Below are positions 6,129-13,373 of a DNA stretch of 17,028 nucleotides, piece by piece. The notes beneath the pieces are model-generated. The model was not told the DNA's origin, ran no database searches, and saw only the letters and a list, made by a program, of their open reading frames with translations. Position numbers and translations under genes: made by a program. Every line of letters starts with the position of its first letter. The first letter of the stretch is position 1. The DNA is from JAENVU01 sp031422675 (GTDB lineage Bacteria > Actinomycetota > Acidimicrobiia > IMCC26256 > JAENVU01): positions 1 to 17,028 of the forward strand of contig JANPMG010000116.1 of assembly GCA_031422675.1 (NCBI GenBank). The letters are read 5' to 3'.

Positions 6129-7067
6129 GTGGGCTGGCTTCAGTGGCAATGGGCGTTGACGATCGCGGGCGGGGCGCTCGTGATCGGGCTCGCGTGGCGG
6201 ACGGCGGTCCGGCCGTGGCAGCGCAACGTCGCCGCGTTCGCACGCGAACTCGCGCTGGTATTGGTGCTGTACTCGATCTGGATTCTCGCCGGCAGCCTGT
6301 CCGTCGCGCGCACGGACGAAGGGTTGGTCAACGGCCGGTGGGTATACCGGGTCCAGAACGCGATGGCGTTGCCGAGCGAGACGATCCTGCAGAACTGGAT
6401 CGTCCCGCATCCGTTGGTGGCGCGCTTCACCAACGCCTACTACGCGGTGGTCCACGTCCCCGCGATGATGATCGCCCTCGTGTGGTTGTTCCTCGCCCAC
6501 CGCGAGCGGTACTCGCAGTGGCGCATCGCGCTGGCGCTCACCACGTTCGCCTGCCTCTGCATCCAGTTCGTCCCGGTCGCGCCGCCACGGATGTATCCCC
6601 AGTTCGGTTTCGTCGACGTCGCGGCGCGCTTCGACCAGTCGGTCTACGGCCCCATCGGTCAGGGCATCAGCGACCAGATCTCGGCGATGCCGTCGGTTCA
6701 CGTGGCCTGGGCCGCCTTCGTGGGTGCGGCCGTCGTGCACGCCGGGGTGAGCCCGTGGCGGTGGTTGATCCTCGCCCACCCCGCCGCCACGATCTTCGCC
6801 GTCACCGCGACCGCCAACCACTGGTGGCTCGACGGCGCGGTCGCGATCGTGCTGCTGGCGATGGCCGTGGGCATCGAACGGTCGGTGGCGCGCGCCGTTC
6901 AGCGGGCTCGTTCGGGCCGATCGTCAGCCGAGGGTCTCGATGCCGGCCGCCTCGGCGAGACCACCGGTCCCCGCGGCGAACGAACCCGTGGAGTGGTCGC
7001 GGCCCATGAGCACGTCGAGTGGATCCCGCAGGTCGTCGACGTATCCGAGCGCGTACGCGCCGAGTGA
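6129..7067 (+). CDS. PAP2 / Aur1-like membrane phosphatase or phospho-headgroup transferase
   Basis: The GTG at 6129 is the only usable start, since an in-frame TAG sits at 6120-6122; GGAGGAG lies 12 bases upstream. The 312-residue protein has about six membrane segments. Catalytic motifs of the PAP2_3/Aur1 branch are present: APPRMYP near 151-157, SAMPSVH with His191, and HWWLD with His231 and Asp235. Such proteins hydrolyse or transfer lipid phosphate groups at the membrane (for example inositol phosphate transfer or undecaprenyl/phosphatidate dephosphorylation). The acceptor is unknown. The last 48 residues or so, rich in Gly, Arg and Glu, are hydrophilic and lie opposite the end of the dioxygenase gene. 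Confidence 0.85.
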   Translation: MGWLQWQWALTIAGGALVIGLAWRTAVRPWQRNVAAFARELALVLVLYSIWILAGSLSVARTDEGLVNGRWVYRVQNAMALPSETILQNWIVPHPLVARFTNAYYAVVHVPAMMIALVWLFLAHRERYSQWRIALALTTFACLCIQFVPVAPPRMYPQFGFVDVAARFDQSVYGPIGQGISDQISAMPSVHVAWAAFVGAAVVHAGVSPWRWLILAHPAATIFAVTATANHWWLDGAVAIVLLAMAVGIERSVARAVQRARSGRSSAEGLDAGRLGETTGPRGERTRGVVAAHEHVEWIPQVVDVSERVRAE

Positions 7068-7796
7068 GTACCCGAGCAGCCGTTGCAACCGTTCGGGAAG
7101 GGTGCGGGCGACCTCGAACGGCACGGTCAGGAACTGGTTCTCCTCTTGGCGTAACCACCCGACGCTGTAGGTGATGTTCACCCCGACGCGGTCGATCTCG
7201 GACGTGTTCGCACCGCCGCCGTGGTACAGCGATCCCACGTAGAGCAACACCGAACCGCGTTCCATCTCGGCGGGCTCGGTGTCGGCGAGTTCGAAGCGGA
7301 GCTTGTCTTCGGCGAGGTGACTACCGGGCACGACGCGCGTTGCGCCGTTCTCGGCGGTGAAGTCCGTGGCCGCCCAGATCGTGTTGCACTGCACCTGGTA
7401 GCCGGTCGGGAACGTGAAGAAGTCGAACGCCCACTGGTCGCGGTGGATCACCTGGGCCGGGCCGCCGGGTTCGATGCGGATGAGCTGGGTCAGGTGGAGC
7501 TGGTAGTTGTTCACGTGCGCGAGCACTTGGTCCACGGTGGCGAGCACGAGATCGTCGAGCACCAGATCGCGCGCGGACGCGGATCGAGCGACGAGGCCGC
7601 CGGTTCGGCGCGTCCGCGGGCCGGCGAAGTCGTCGGTACCGTACGGGGTCCGCGCGACGTGCTCGGCCGTCTCACGGTCGATTCGATCGAGCAGGGCCGG
7701 TGGGGCCAGGCGGTCGATGACGGCACAGCCGTCCGCGGCGATGACCGCCGCAACCGCCTCCGGCGATGCGTGGGGAGGAAGGTGCGCCACCGTCAT
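6924..7796 (-). CDS. Phytanoyl-CoA dioxygenase (PhyH) family Fe(II)/2-oxoglutarate-dependent oxygenase
   Basis: The 290-residue product carries the facial triad HxD (His118, Asp120 in IHRDQW) and the distal His192 in LYHGGGANTS. It also has VVPGSHL (155-161) and an Arg near 203 that would bind 2-oxoglutarate. The family hydroxylates unactivated carbons in the cytoplasm using O2 and 2-oxoglutarate. The substrate is unknown here; the amidohydrolase encoded just upstream suggests a shared catabolic or modification pathway. The ATG at 7796 has no Shine-Dalgarno sequence and overlaps the TGA of a six-codon ORF made by a tandem repeat, so initiation probably depends on coupling. The 3' end overlaps the convergent PAP2 gene by 144 bases. 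Confidence 0.9.
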   Translation of the reverse strand: MTVAHLPPHASPEAVAAVIAADGCAVIDRLAPPALLDRIDRETAEHVARTPYGTDDFAGPRTRRTGGLVARSASARDLVLDDLVLATVDQVLAHVNNYQLHLTQLIRIEPGGPAQVIHRDQWAFDFFTFPTGYQVQCNTIWAATDFTAENGATRVVPGSHLAEDKLRFELADTEPAEMERGSVLLYVGSLYHGGGANTSEIDRVGVNITYSVGWLRQEENQFLTVPFEVARTLPERLQRLLGYSLGAYALGYVDDLRDPLDVLMGRDHSTGSFAAGTGGLAEAAGIETLG

Positions 7797-7815
7797 GCCC
7801 GCACCGTCATGCCCG
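7788..7815 (-). repeat. Perfect 14-bp tandem duplication at the amidohydrolase-dioxygenase junction
   Basis: CACCGTCATGCCCG occurs twice in a row (7788-7801 and 7802-7815). The copies include both the TGA of the upstream gene and the ATG of the downstream gene. Each copy contains GGCATGACGG on the minus strand, so the duplication created a second ATGA. Confidence 0.95.
7793..7810 (-). other. Six-codon mini-ORF (MTVRA-stop) between two coupled genes
   Basis: On the minus strand an ATG at 7810 overlaps the amidohydrolase TGA (7809-7807). It reads ATG ACG GTG CGG GCA TGA, and the final TGA overlaps the dioxygenase ATG at 7796. It could carry terminating ribosomes from one gene to the next. It is a direct product of the 14-bp duplication; translation is unproven. 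Confidence 0.5.
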
Positions 7816-8646
7816 AACCGTCCGGTCCAGCAGCCGGCGCGCCGTACCCCCGAGGAACAGCTCCATCGCCTCTGCGTCGAGGGGCAGCGCGCGCGCTTCG
7901 GTGAGCGATCTCCGCATCGGGAACCAGGGTTCGTCGCTTCCCCAGAGCACGCGGCCGCGGTACGCGGACGTGTTCATGAAGCGCACGAGGGCGGGGTCCA
8001 TGTAGCGCGGCGCGTATGCAGTGCACGACAGGTAGAGGTTGGGCCACTTGCGCATGTAGTTCATGAGCAGTTCCTCGTAGGGGTGGCCCATGTGCGCGCC
8101 GACGACCACCAGATCGGGAAAGTCGATGAGCACGTCTTCGAGGAGCTCAGGGTGCTGCACGCGCGACCGCACGCGCGGCCCGGGGATGCCCACGTTGATG
8201 CCCATCGGAATACCCAGTTCCTCGCACACGGAGAACGCGGGATAGTGGCGAGGGTCGGTGATCGGCACCTGGTTGGCCAACGGCATGATCCGCACCATCG
8301 AGAAGGCCGGGTGCTCGGCCAGCGCCCGGATGCGCCCCGCGGTGCGCGTGGGCCGCTCCGGTGACGTGAGTCCGGCGGCCACGAGGAAACGCCCGGGGTG
8401 GTCCTCGGCTGCGGCCAGTGCCGATTCCACGGTGCGGTCCATGCCCGCGCAGAGGATTCCCGTGGCGACCTCCAGTTCGTCCATCACCGCGAGCAGCGCG
8501 TCGACTCCGATGCCGTCGGTCGAACTCGAACCGAGATAGCCGGGGATGTTGGCGAACTGTTCTTGGCCGAGGAACTCCTTGGCGCCGTGGTCGGTGACCA
8601 GGTTCACCCAGATATCCAGCACATCCATCGTCTCGGTCGGTCCCAT
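7807..8646 (-). CDS. Amidohydrolase-2 (ACMSD-like TIM-barrel) family protein with altered metal site
   Basis: The 279-residue product is read from the ATG at 8646; ATG 8628 is an alternative and neither has a strong ribosome-binding site. The fold is recognisable from AHMGHPYEELL (184-194, His185), the strand-loop LYLSCTAY (204-211), LWGSDEPWFP (234-243, Asp238) and a C-terminal helix with the usual GGTARRLL. The N-terminal DxHxH motif is replaced by DIWVN (11-15), so the two first metal ligands are Trp13 and Asn15. Family members hydrolyse or decarboxylate ring or carboxylate compounds; a metal-poor or non-hydrolytic role is possible here. It is the first gene of the operon with the PhyH-like oxygenase and diverges from a second amidohydrolase. 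Confidence 0.85.
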   Translation of the reverse strand: MGPTETMDVLDIWVNLVTDHGAKEFLGQEQFANIPGYLGSSSTDGIGVDALLAVMDELEVATGILCAGMDRTVESALAAAEDHPGRFLVAAGLTSPERPTRTAGRIRALAEHPAFSMVRIMPLANQVPITDPRHYPAFSVCEELGIPMGINVGIPGPRVRSRVQHPELLEDVLIDFPDLVVVGAHMGHPYEELLMNYMRKWPNLYLSCTAYAPRYMDPALVRFMNTSAYRGRVLWGSDEPWFPMRRSLTEARALPLDAEAMELFLGGTARRLLDRTVRA

Positions 8647-8747
8647 TCTCGAACGTCGGGTGCCCGTTGCCCGAGCCGGCCGGGCGGGACGGACGGTAGC
8701 GTCACGTTTCGTAGGGCAGCAATTGCGCGGTCGACGGAGGAAATCAC

Positions 8748-9953
8748 ATGAGCACTGCTAAGGATGATCGGTACACGATCATCTCGGCCGACTGCCACGC
8801 CGGCGGGAACCACCAGCAGTACCGGGAGTACCTCTCCGCCGAGTGGCAGGCCGAGTTCGACGCGTGGCGGGGTGAGTACTCGAACCCGTTCCGTGACCTC
8901 CAGGACGACGGTCGGGCGCGGAACTGGGACGACGACCGCCGCAACGGTGACCTCGAGGCGGACGGCATCGTCGCCGAGGTGACGTTCCCCAATACCGTCC
9001 CACCCTTCTTCCCCACCGGCGCGGTCATCGCTCGCGCGCCCCAGGATGCCGAGGACTACCGCCGACGTTGGGAAGGGCTGCGCGCTCACAATCGGTGGCT
9101 CGCGGACTGGTGCGCGCGCTTCCCGGATCGTCGGGCCGGGATCGGCCAAGTCTTCCTCGACGACGTCGATGTCGCGATTACGGAAGTGGAGTGGATCCAC
9201 GATCACGGCCTGCGCGGCGGCGTGCTGATCCCCGGAATCCCGGACGACGCGCACATGCCGCCCTATTACTCCGATCACTACGACCGGTTGTGGGCGGTGT
9301 GCGAGGAGCGGGGCGTCATCGTGGGGCACCACACCACCGGCACCGGCTTGCCGGACTACGGCAAGTATCCGAGTTCCACGATCCAGTGGATGATCGAGAC
9401 CGCGTGGTACGCCCATCGCCCGCTCTGGCAACTCCTCATGAGTGGCGTGTTCGATCGCTTCCCGAATCTGAAGCTGGTCTTGACCGAGCAGGGCTGCGAC
9501 TGGATTCCACCACTGCTGATGCAGCTCGACGCGTTTCACATGCAGATGCAGAGCGGCCGTATCGGAGAGATGAACCTCAAGAACGATTCCGTGTTGCCGT
9601 TGACGCCGACGGAATACTTCGAACGCAATGTGTGGGTGGGAGTGAGCTTCCCCGGAATCCGGGAGGCCAAGTCGTTGCGGCGGCTGGGACTCCACAAGGT
9701 CATGTGGGGCGCCGACTACCCCCACAACGAGGGAACGTCGCCGCATTCGCTCGCCAGCCTCCAGCGGACCTTCCACGACTGGTCCCCGGAGGACCTCCGC
9801 CAGGTGCTCTCCGGAACCGCCGCCGAGGTGTACGGCTTCGACCTCGCCGTGCTCGATCGGGTCGCGGCCACCGTCGGTCCGACGGTCGGCGAGGTCGCTA
9901 CCCCGCTGGAGAAGATCCCGAAAGGTGCGTTCAGCCCGGCCTTTTATCGGTGA
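8748..9953 (+). CDS. Amidohydrolase-2 family metal-dependent hydrolase
   Basis: The ATG at 8748 follows GGAGG (8736-8740) and encodes 401 residues. The N-terminal ISADCHAGG keeps one His (His17) of the DxHxx metal motif. Later features are VGHHTTGTG (192-200, His194/195), LVLTEQGCDWIPPLL (243-257) and MWGADYPHNEGT (319-330, Asp323). These are typical of the amidohydrolase-2 subgroup found in actinobacterial aromatic, steroid and xenobiotic catabolism clusters. The barrel probably binds one metal ion in the cytoplasm and hydrolyses or decarboxylates a carboxylated substrate. It shares a 101-base divergent promoter region with the other amidohydrolase, which suggests the two act in one pathway. 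The natural substrate cannot be told. Confidence 0.88.
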   Translation: MSTAKDDRYTIISADCHAGGNHQQYREYLSAEWQAEFDAWRGEYSNPFRDLQDDGRARNWDDDRRNGDLEADGIVAEVTFPNTVPPFFPTGAVIARAPQDAEDYRRRWEGLRAHNRWLADWCARFPDRRAGIGQVFLDDVDVAITEVEWIHDHGLRGGVLIPGIPDDAHMPPYYSDHYDRLWAVCEERGVIVGHHTTGTGLPDYGKYPSSTIQWMIETAWYAHRPLWQLLMSGVFDRFPNLKLVLTEQGCDWIPPLLMQLDAFHMQMQSGRIGEMNLKNDSVLPLTPTEYFERNVWVGVSFPGIREAKSLRRLGLHKVMWGADYPHNEGTSPHSLASLQRTFHDWSPEDLRQVLSGTAAEVYGFDLAVLDRVAATVGPTVGEVATPLEKIPKGAFSPAFYR

Positions 9954-9966
9954 GGAGTACGCGCGG

Positions 9967-10012
9967 GCGGGCGCGGGCAAGCTAGAGGCCTGCACTGTGA
10001 CCGCGCGCCCGC
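9967..10012 (+). terminator. GC-rich inverted repeat after the amidohydrolase, possible terminator
   Basis: GCGGGCGCG (9967-9975) pairs with CGCGCCCGC (10004-10012), nine base pairs, across a 28-base loop. It starts 14 bases after the stop. The loop is long and no T-tract follows, so it is a weak candidate. Confidence 0.3.
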
Positions 10013-10056
10013 AGATTGGTGCTGCGGTGGGCACCGATCGATGACGAGAACCTCAC

Positions 10057-11031
10057 GTGGAACGAATCCAACGGATCCTCGAACGGCTGGCCGAGGCGGC
10101 GCGGCGCGGAACGGCGCGCGCCTGGACCGCCGCGCGCGATCCGTTGCAGATGCTGCCGATCATCGCCGTGTTCTCCTTGCTCCTGGTCGGGATTCCGTAC
10201 ACCGCGACGGGCGCGTCTCGGGTGGCGCGTGCGGGCCTCGACTGGCGATCCGAGTCACGGGTCCACTGGCGCCAGGCCGACGGCGTGGTCACGGGCGTGC
10301 GCCACTCGGATGGACTCCTGGTCCGAGTCCGATACCTCGCTGATGGTGATCGCGCGTACGTTGCCGAGGCACTCGTCGGCGACACGGGCAATCGTTGGCT
10401 CACCACCTCGGTTCGGGTGAAGTTCGATCCGGCGCACCACGATCGCATCGAAGTCCTCGGGTTCGGAAACCGCACCCCGATCGCGGGCTTGCTGATCGCC
10501 GGTGCACCGCTGGGCGCCGGGATCGGGTCGCTCGTCGTGGCCGTGGGTGTCTGGCGGAGGCGGCGGCTCGTGGCCGTGAGCGCGCGGCCCATCGCGGCGC
10601 TGCGGCGGCCGCTCAGCGTCGGTCTCGCGATCGTGATCGCGGGCGTGGGCGCGTGGGCGGTGGGCACGGTGTTCGACCGCGGCTGGACGGCGATTGCGTC
10701 GTCGACCGGAAATCTGGCCGGGACCGTGTTCGGTGACCTACTCGGCGTATTCGTGCCGGTCGTGGCGTTCGTCGGCGGCGCGCTCCTGACCGCGTGGCTC
10801 GCGCGCCATCGCCACCACCACGAGCACGACGGACTGTTGTCCAGCGCACATCGGCTGATCGACCGCGCCGCGGGCATGGTCCCGTCGCCCGAGGAGATGG
10901 CACCCGAGGAGCCGGCACCCGAGGAGCCGTCGCCCGAGGAGATGGCACCCGACGAGCCGTCGCCCGAGGATTTGAGCCCGGCACACGCCGGCGCGCCCGA
11001 CGCGGCCTCGATCCACTCACCGCGTCCCTAG
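10057..11031 (+). CDS. DUF3592-like membrane protein with Pro/Glu-repeat C-terminus
   Basis: The GTG at 10057 opens a 324-residue frame with only a weak ribosome-binding site. A membrane helix (near 33-53) is followed by an extracytoplasmic beta domain of about 90 residues (WRQADGVVTGVRH, VRVRYLADGD, VRVKFDPAHHDRIEV) that resembles DUF3592. Three more membrane helices lie near 140-165, 185-205 and 225-245, then a His-rich loop (RHRHHHEHD). The acidic tail has six five-residue repeats of the PEEMA/PEEPS type. No function is known for the family. The stop shares the palindrome CTAG (11028-11031) with the convergent GGDEF-EAL gene. Confidence 0.7.
   Translation: MERIQRILERLAEAARRGTARAWTAARDPLQMLPIIAVFSLLLVGIPYTATGASRVARAGLDWRSESRVHWRQADGVVTGVRHSDGLLVRVRYLADGDRAYVAEALVGDTGNRWLTTSVRVKFDPAHHDRIEVLGFGNRTPIAGLLIAGAPLGAGIGSLVVAVGVWRRRRLVAVSARPIAALRRPLSVGLAIVIAGVGAWAVGTVFDRGWTAIASSTGNLAGTVFGDLLGVFVPVVAFVGGALLTAWLARHRHHHEHDGLLSSAHRLIDRAAGMVPSPEEMAPEEPAPEEPSPEEMAPDEPSPEDLSPAHAGAPDAASIHSPRP
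10888..10977 (+). repeat. Six imperfect 15-bp tandem repeats encoding PEE(M/P)(A/S)
   Basis: Units of CCCGAGGAGATGGCA type run in frame from 10888: PEEMA, PEEPA, PEEPS, PEEMA, PDEPS, PEDLS. The last units are the most diverged. The array forms the acidic, proline-rich tail of the DUF3592-like protein and is probably prone to length change. Confidence 0.95.
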
Positions 11032-13292
11032 CTCGCGGCGTTCAGCAGTTCCGGTCGTGGGGTGAGAGCAACGCCGGGCGCGGGCCGTGCCAACAGGAAG
11101 CCCTGGACGGCATCACACCCGAGTGAACGCAGGATCGCCAACTGCTCGGCGGTTTCCACGCCTTCCGCGATGACCCGGAGACCGAGTTCCTCAGCCATGC
11201 GCAGAATCGTGCGAACGAGCACCTGGTCATGGGGTTGGCATCCGAGATCGTTCACGAACATCTGGTCGATCTTGATCCAGTCGACTTCGAGGCGTTTGAG
11301 GTACGCCAGACTCGAGTAGCCGGTGCCGAAGTCGTCGATCGCGAACGAGAACCCGCAGCTGCGGAGCGCGTCCAAGTTCTGGTCGACGGTCGGATCGGGC
11401 TCCACCAGCGCGCTCTCCGTGATCTCGAGGATCATCCGTTCCGGTGCGAGTCCTGCCGACACCACGCACGCGTGCGTCTCGGCGGCGAAGTTCTGGTCGC
11501 GGAGTTGTATCGGGGAGACGTTGACGGTCACCGACATCGCAGGATCGTCGGTTGCGGCGAGATCGTGGGCTGCGGTCCGGATCACCCAGTTGCCGATCTC
11601 GATGATCGCACCCGAGGATTCGGCGAGCGGGATGAAATCGAGGGGGGTGACCACCGAACCATCGGGGTGGTGCCAGCGAAGGAGGGCTTCGCTGGCGAGT
11701 GCGAGCCCGGTGGCGGTCTCGAAGATCGGTTGGTACAGCAGACGCAGCTCGTTGTTCGCCGCGGCGCGCCGGAGTGCATTCGTGAGTTCGAGTCGATCGG
11801 TGGCCCGATCCCGAATGGCGCCTTCGAATACCCACGTGTGGCGCGATGGTGACCGCTTGGCCTCGTACATCGCGAGATCGGCATCGCCGAGCAGTAATTC
11901 GACGTCGCCGTCGGCCAGTTGCGCGTCCGGGACCACGCCGATACTTGCGCTGAGCGCCAGCTCGTGATTCCGAACAAGAAACGGTGTCTCGAACACCTCG
12001 GCGAGTCGGTGGGATGCGGCGATCGCGTCCTCGGTCCGGCCGAGTCCTTCGAGCACGAGCACGAACTCGTCGCCGCCCAGCCGGGCCACGCACTCTTCGT
12101 GACGAGCGAACGCGCGCAGGCGAGCGGCGACCGCGCAGAGCAGCTCGTCGCCCGCGCGGTGACCGAGGCTGTCGTTCACGATCTTGAAGTCGTCGAGATC
12201 GACGAAGAGGACCGCGCACGAATCTCGCCGGCGGGCTGCCCGGCGGGTTGCGGTTTCGAGTTGAACGAGCAACTCGGCGCGGTTGGCGAGTCCGGTCAGC
12301 GGATCGTGGGTCGCGCTGTACGCGAACTCCGTCTCGGAGCTGCGATGGCGTGACAAAGTGACTGTGAACCGCGCAATGGTGATCACGATGACCGCTAGGC
12401 CCGCGACGGCGACGAGCGTGGTCAGCTTCTGTGACGCGGCGGGCACGAGCGCCATCAAACCGACGGGCGTAGCGAGCGCCACTCCGAGTCCGGCGACGTG
12501 GACGTGGTCGGCACGGGGCGCGGCGGAGGCGGGCACGGCGATGAGGTGGCGCATGCGCGGGTGGACCGCTCCCGCTGCGAAGAGCGCGTAACTCATGAGC
12601 CACGAGATGTCGAGCACATTGCTCACGAGCCCGCCGTCGGGCATGGCCAAGACCGCGTACCCGAGATCGGCGCCGAACATGAGAAGAAACCCGGCGGCGA
12701 TGAGGCGCCAGGGCGCGCTGTGGTGGACGTCTCGAGCTCCGACGCGCCACCACACGATGAGCGCGATCAGGTCCAGGGGTGGATACAGGACGGTCGGCGC
12801 CCAGTCCCAGGCCGTGAGGCCGCCCTTCGCGAGCTGGGGATAGACCACGAGCAACCACAGCACGAGCCAGCCCGCCAGGGCGTAGATCACGCCGTCGAGA
12901 AGCACCGTGATGTCCCGTCGCCGCGCCGGCGCGCCGAGGAAGCCGAATGCGGCGAATACGTACGCCGGATAGGACGCGAGATAGCAGAGGTCGTAGAGAT
13001 GCCCGAAGCCGAGATCGTCGATTGAAAGGAGGGGAATCCCGTCGTAGACGAAGTCGCCGACGACGGAGAAGGCGATGCCGAGCGCGAGGAACAACCAGGG
13101 CGTGGGCGAGCGGGGCCGATAGCCGCGCACCGCGACCACGATGAGCACCACACACGCCGTGCCGGCGGCTTCGTACGTGACGAAGGTCTGCCATCCGGAT
13201 GGCCGGCTCGTGTAGAGGATTCCGGTGACGAGCACCGCCACGAGGAGCGCAGTGGACCGCCAGCTCTCCCGGATCGTGGCTCGAGTTCTCAC
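11028..13292 (-). CDS. Membrane-anchored GGDEF-EAL cyclic di-GMP enzyme
   Basis: The GTG at 13292 follows GAGGGGG and gives 754 residues. About eight or nine membrane helices occupy residues 14-310, a sensor region resembling those of other actinobacterial diguanylate cyclases. The GGDEF domain (about 325-485) has the intact motif GGDEF at 406-410. The usual inhibitory RxxD appears as RHEE (397-400). The EAL domain (about 500-745) keeps EALLRW (535), Asn591 in TVNVSP, Glu623, Asp652/Asp653 in AIDDFGTGYSS, Lys674, Glu710 in AEGVET and Gln730. Both synthesis and breakdown of c-di-GMP are therefore possible. It lies 81 bases after three prepilin genes on the same strand, which fits c-di-GMP control of pili. 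Confidence 0.95.
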   Translation of the reverse strand: MRTRATIRESWRSTALLVAVLVTGILYTSRPSGWQTFVTYEAAGTACVVLIVVAVRGYRPRSPTPWLFLALGIAFSVVGDFVYDGIPLLSIDDLGFGHLYDLCYLASYPAYVFAAFGFLGAPARRRDITVLLDGVIYALAGWLVLWLLVVYPQLAKGGLTAWDWAPTVLYPPLDLIALIVWWRVGARDVHHSAPWRLIAAGFLLMFGADLGYAVLAMPDGGLVSNVLDISWLMSYALFAAGAVHPRMRHLIAVPASAAPRADHVHVAGLGVALATPVGLMALVPAASQKLTTLVAVAGLAVIVITIARFTVTLSRHRSSETEFAYSATHDPLTGLANRAELLVQLETATRRAARRRDSCAVLFVDLDDFKIVNDSLGHRAGDELLCAVAARLRAFARHEECVARLGGDEFVLVLEGLGRTEDAIAASHRLAEVFETPFLVRNHELALSASIGVVPDAQLADGDVELLLGDADLAMYEAKRSPSRHTWVFEGAIRDRATDRLELTNALRRAAANNELRLLYQPIFETATGLALASEALLRWHHPDGSVVTPLDFIPLAESSGAIIEIGNWVIRTAAHDLAATDDPAMSVTVNVSPIQLRDQNFAAETHACVVSAGLAPERMILEITESALVEPDPTVDQNLDALRSCGFSFAIDDFGTGYSSLAYLKRLEVDWIKIDQMFVNDLGCQPHDQVLVRTILRMAEELGLRVIAEGVETAEQLAILRSLGCDAVQGFLLARPAPGVALTPRPELLNAAS

Positions 13293-13327
13293 GTGCGCAC
13301 CCCCTCGCGTTCCTCTCGCCTCTTCGG

Positions 13328-13352
13328 GCGCTCAGCGGCGAGGCTTGAGCGC
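13328..13352 (-). terminator. Hairpin between the prepilin genes and the GGDEF-EAL gene
   Basis: GCGCTCA (13328-13334) and TGAGCGC (13346-13352) form a perfect 7-bp stem with an 11-base loop. It lies 21 bases after the stop of the PilX-like gene. There is no T-tract. It could end or attenuate transcription, or it may only protect the mRNA end. Confidence 0.35.
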
Positions 13353-13373
13353 GAGCAACTGAGCGGGTTTGGT

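Noticed and set aside
8647..8747. Promoters in the gap between the two divergent amidohydrolase genes
   Set aside because: Two promoters must lie here or overlap the gene ends, but no -35/-10 pair stands out. Only the GGAGG before 8748 is clear.
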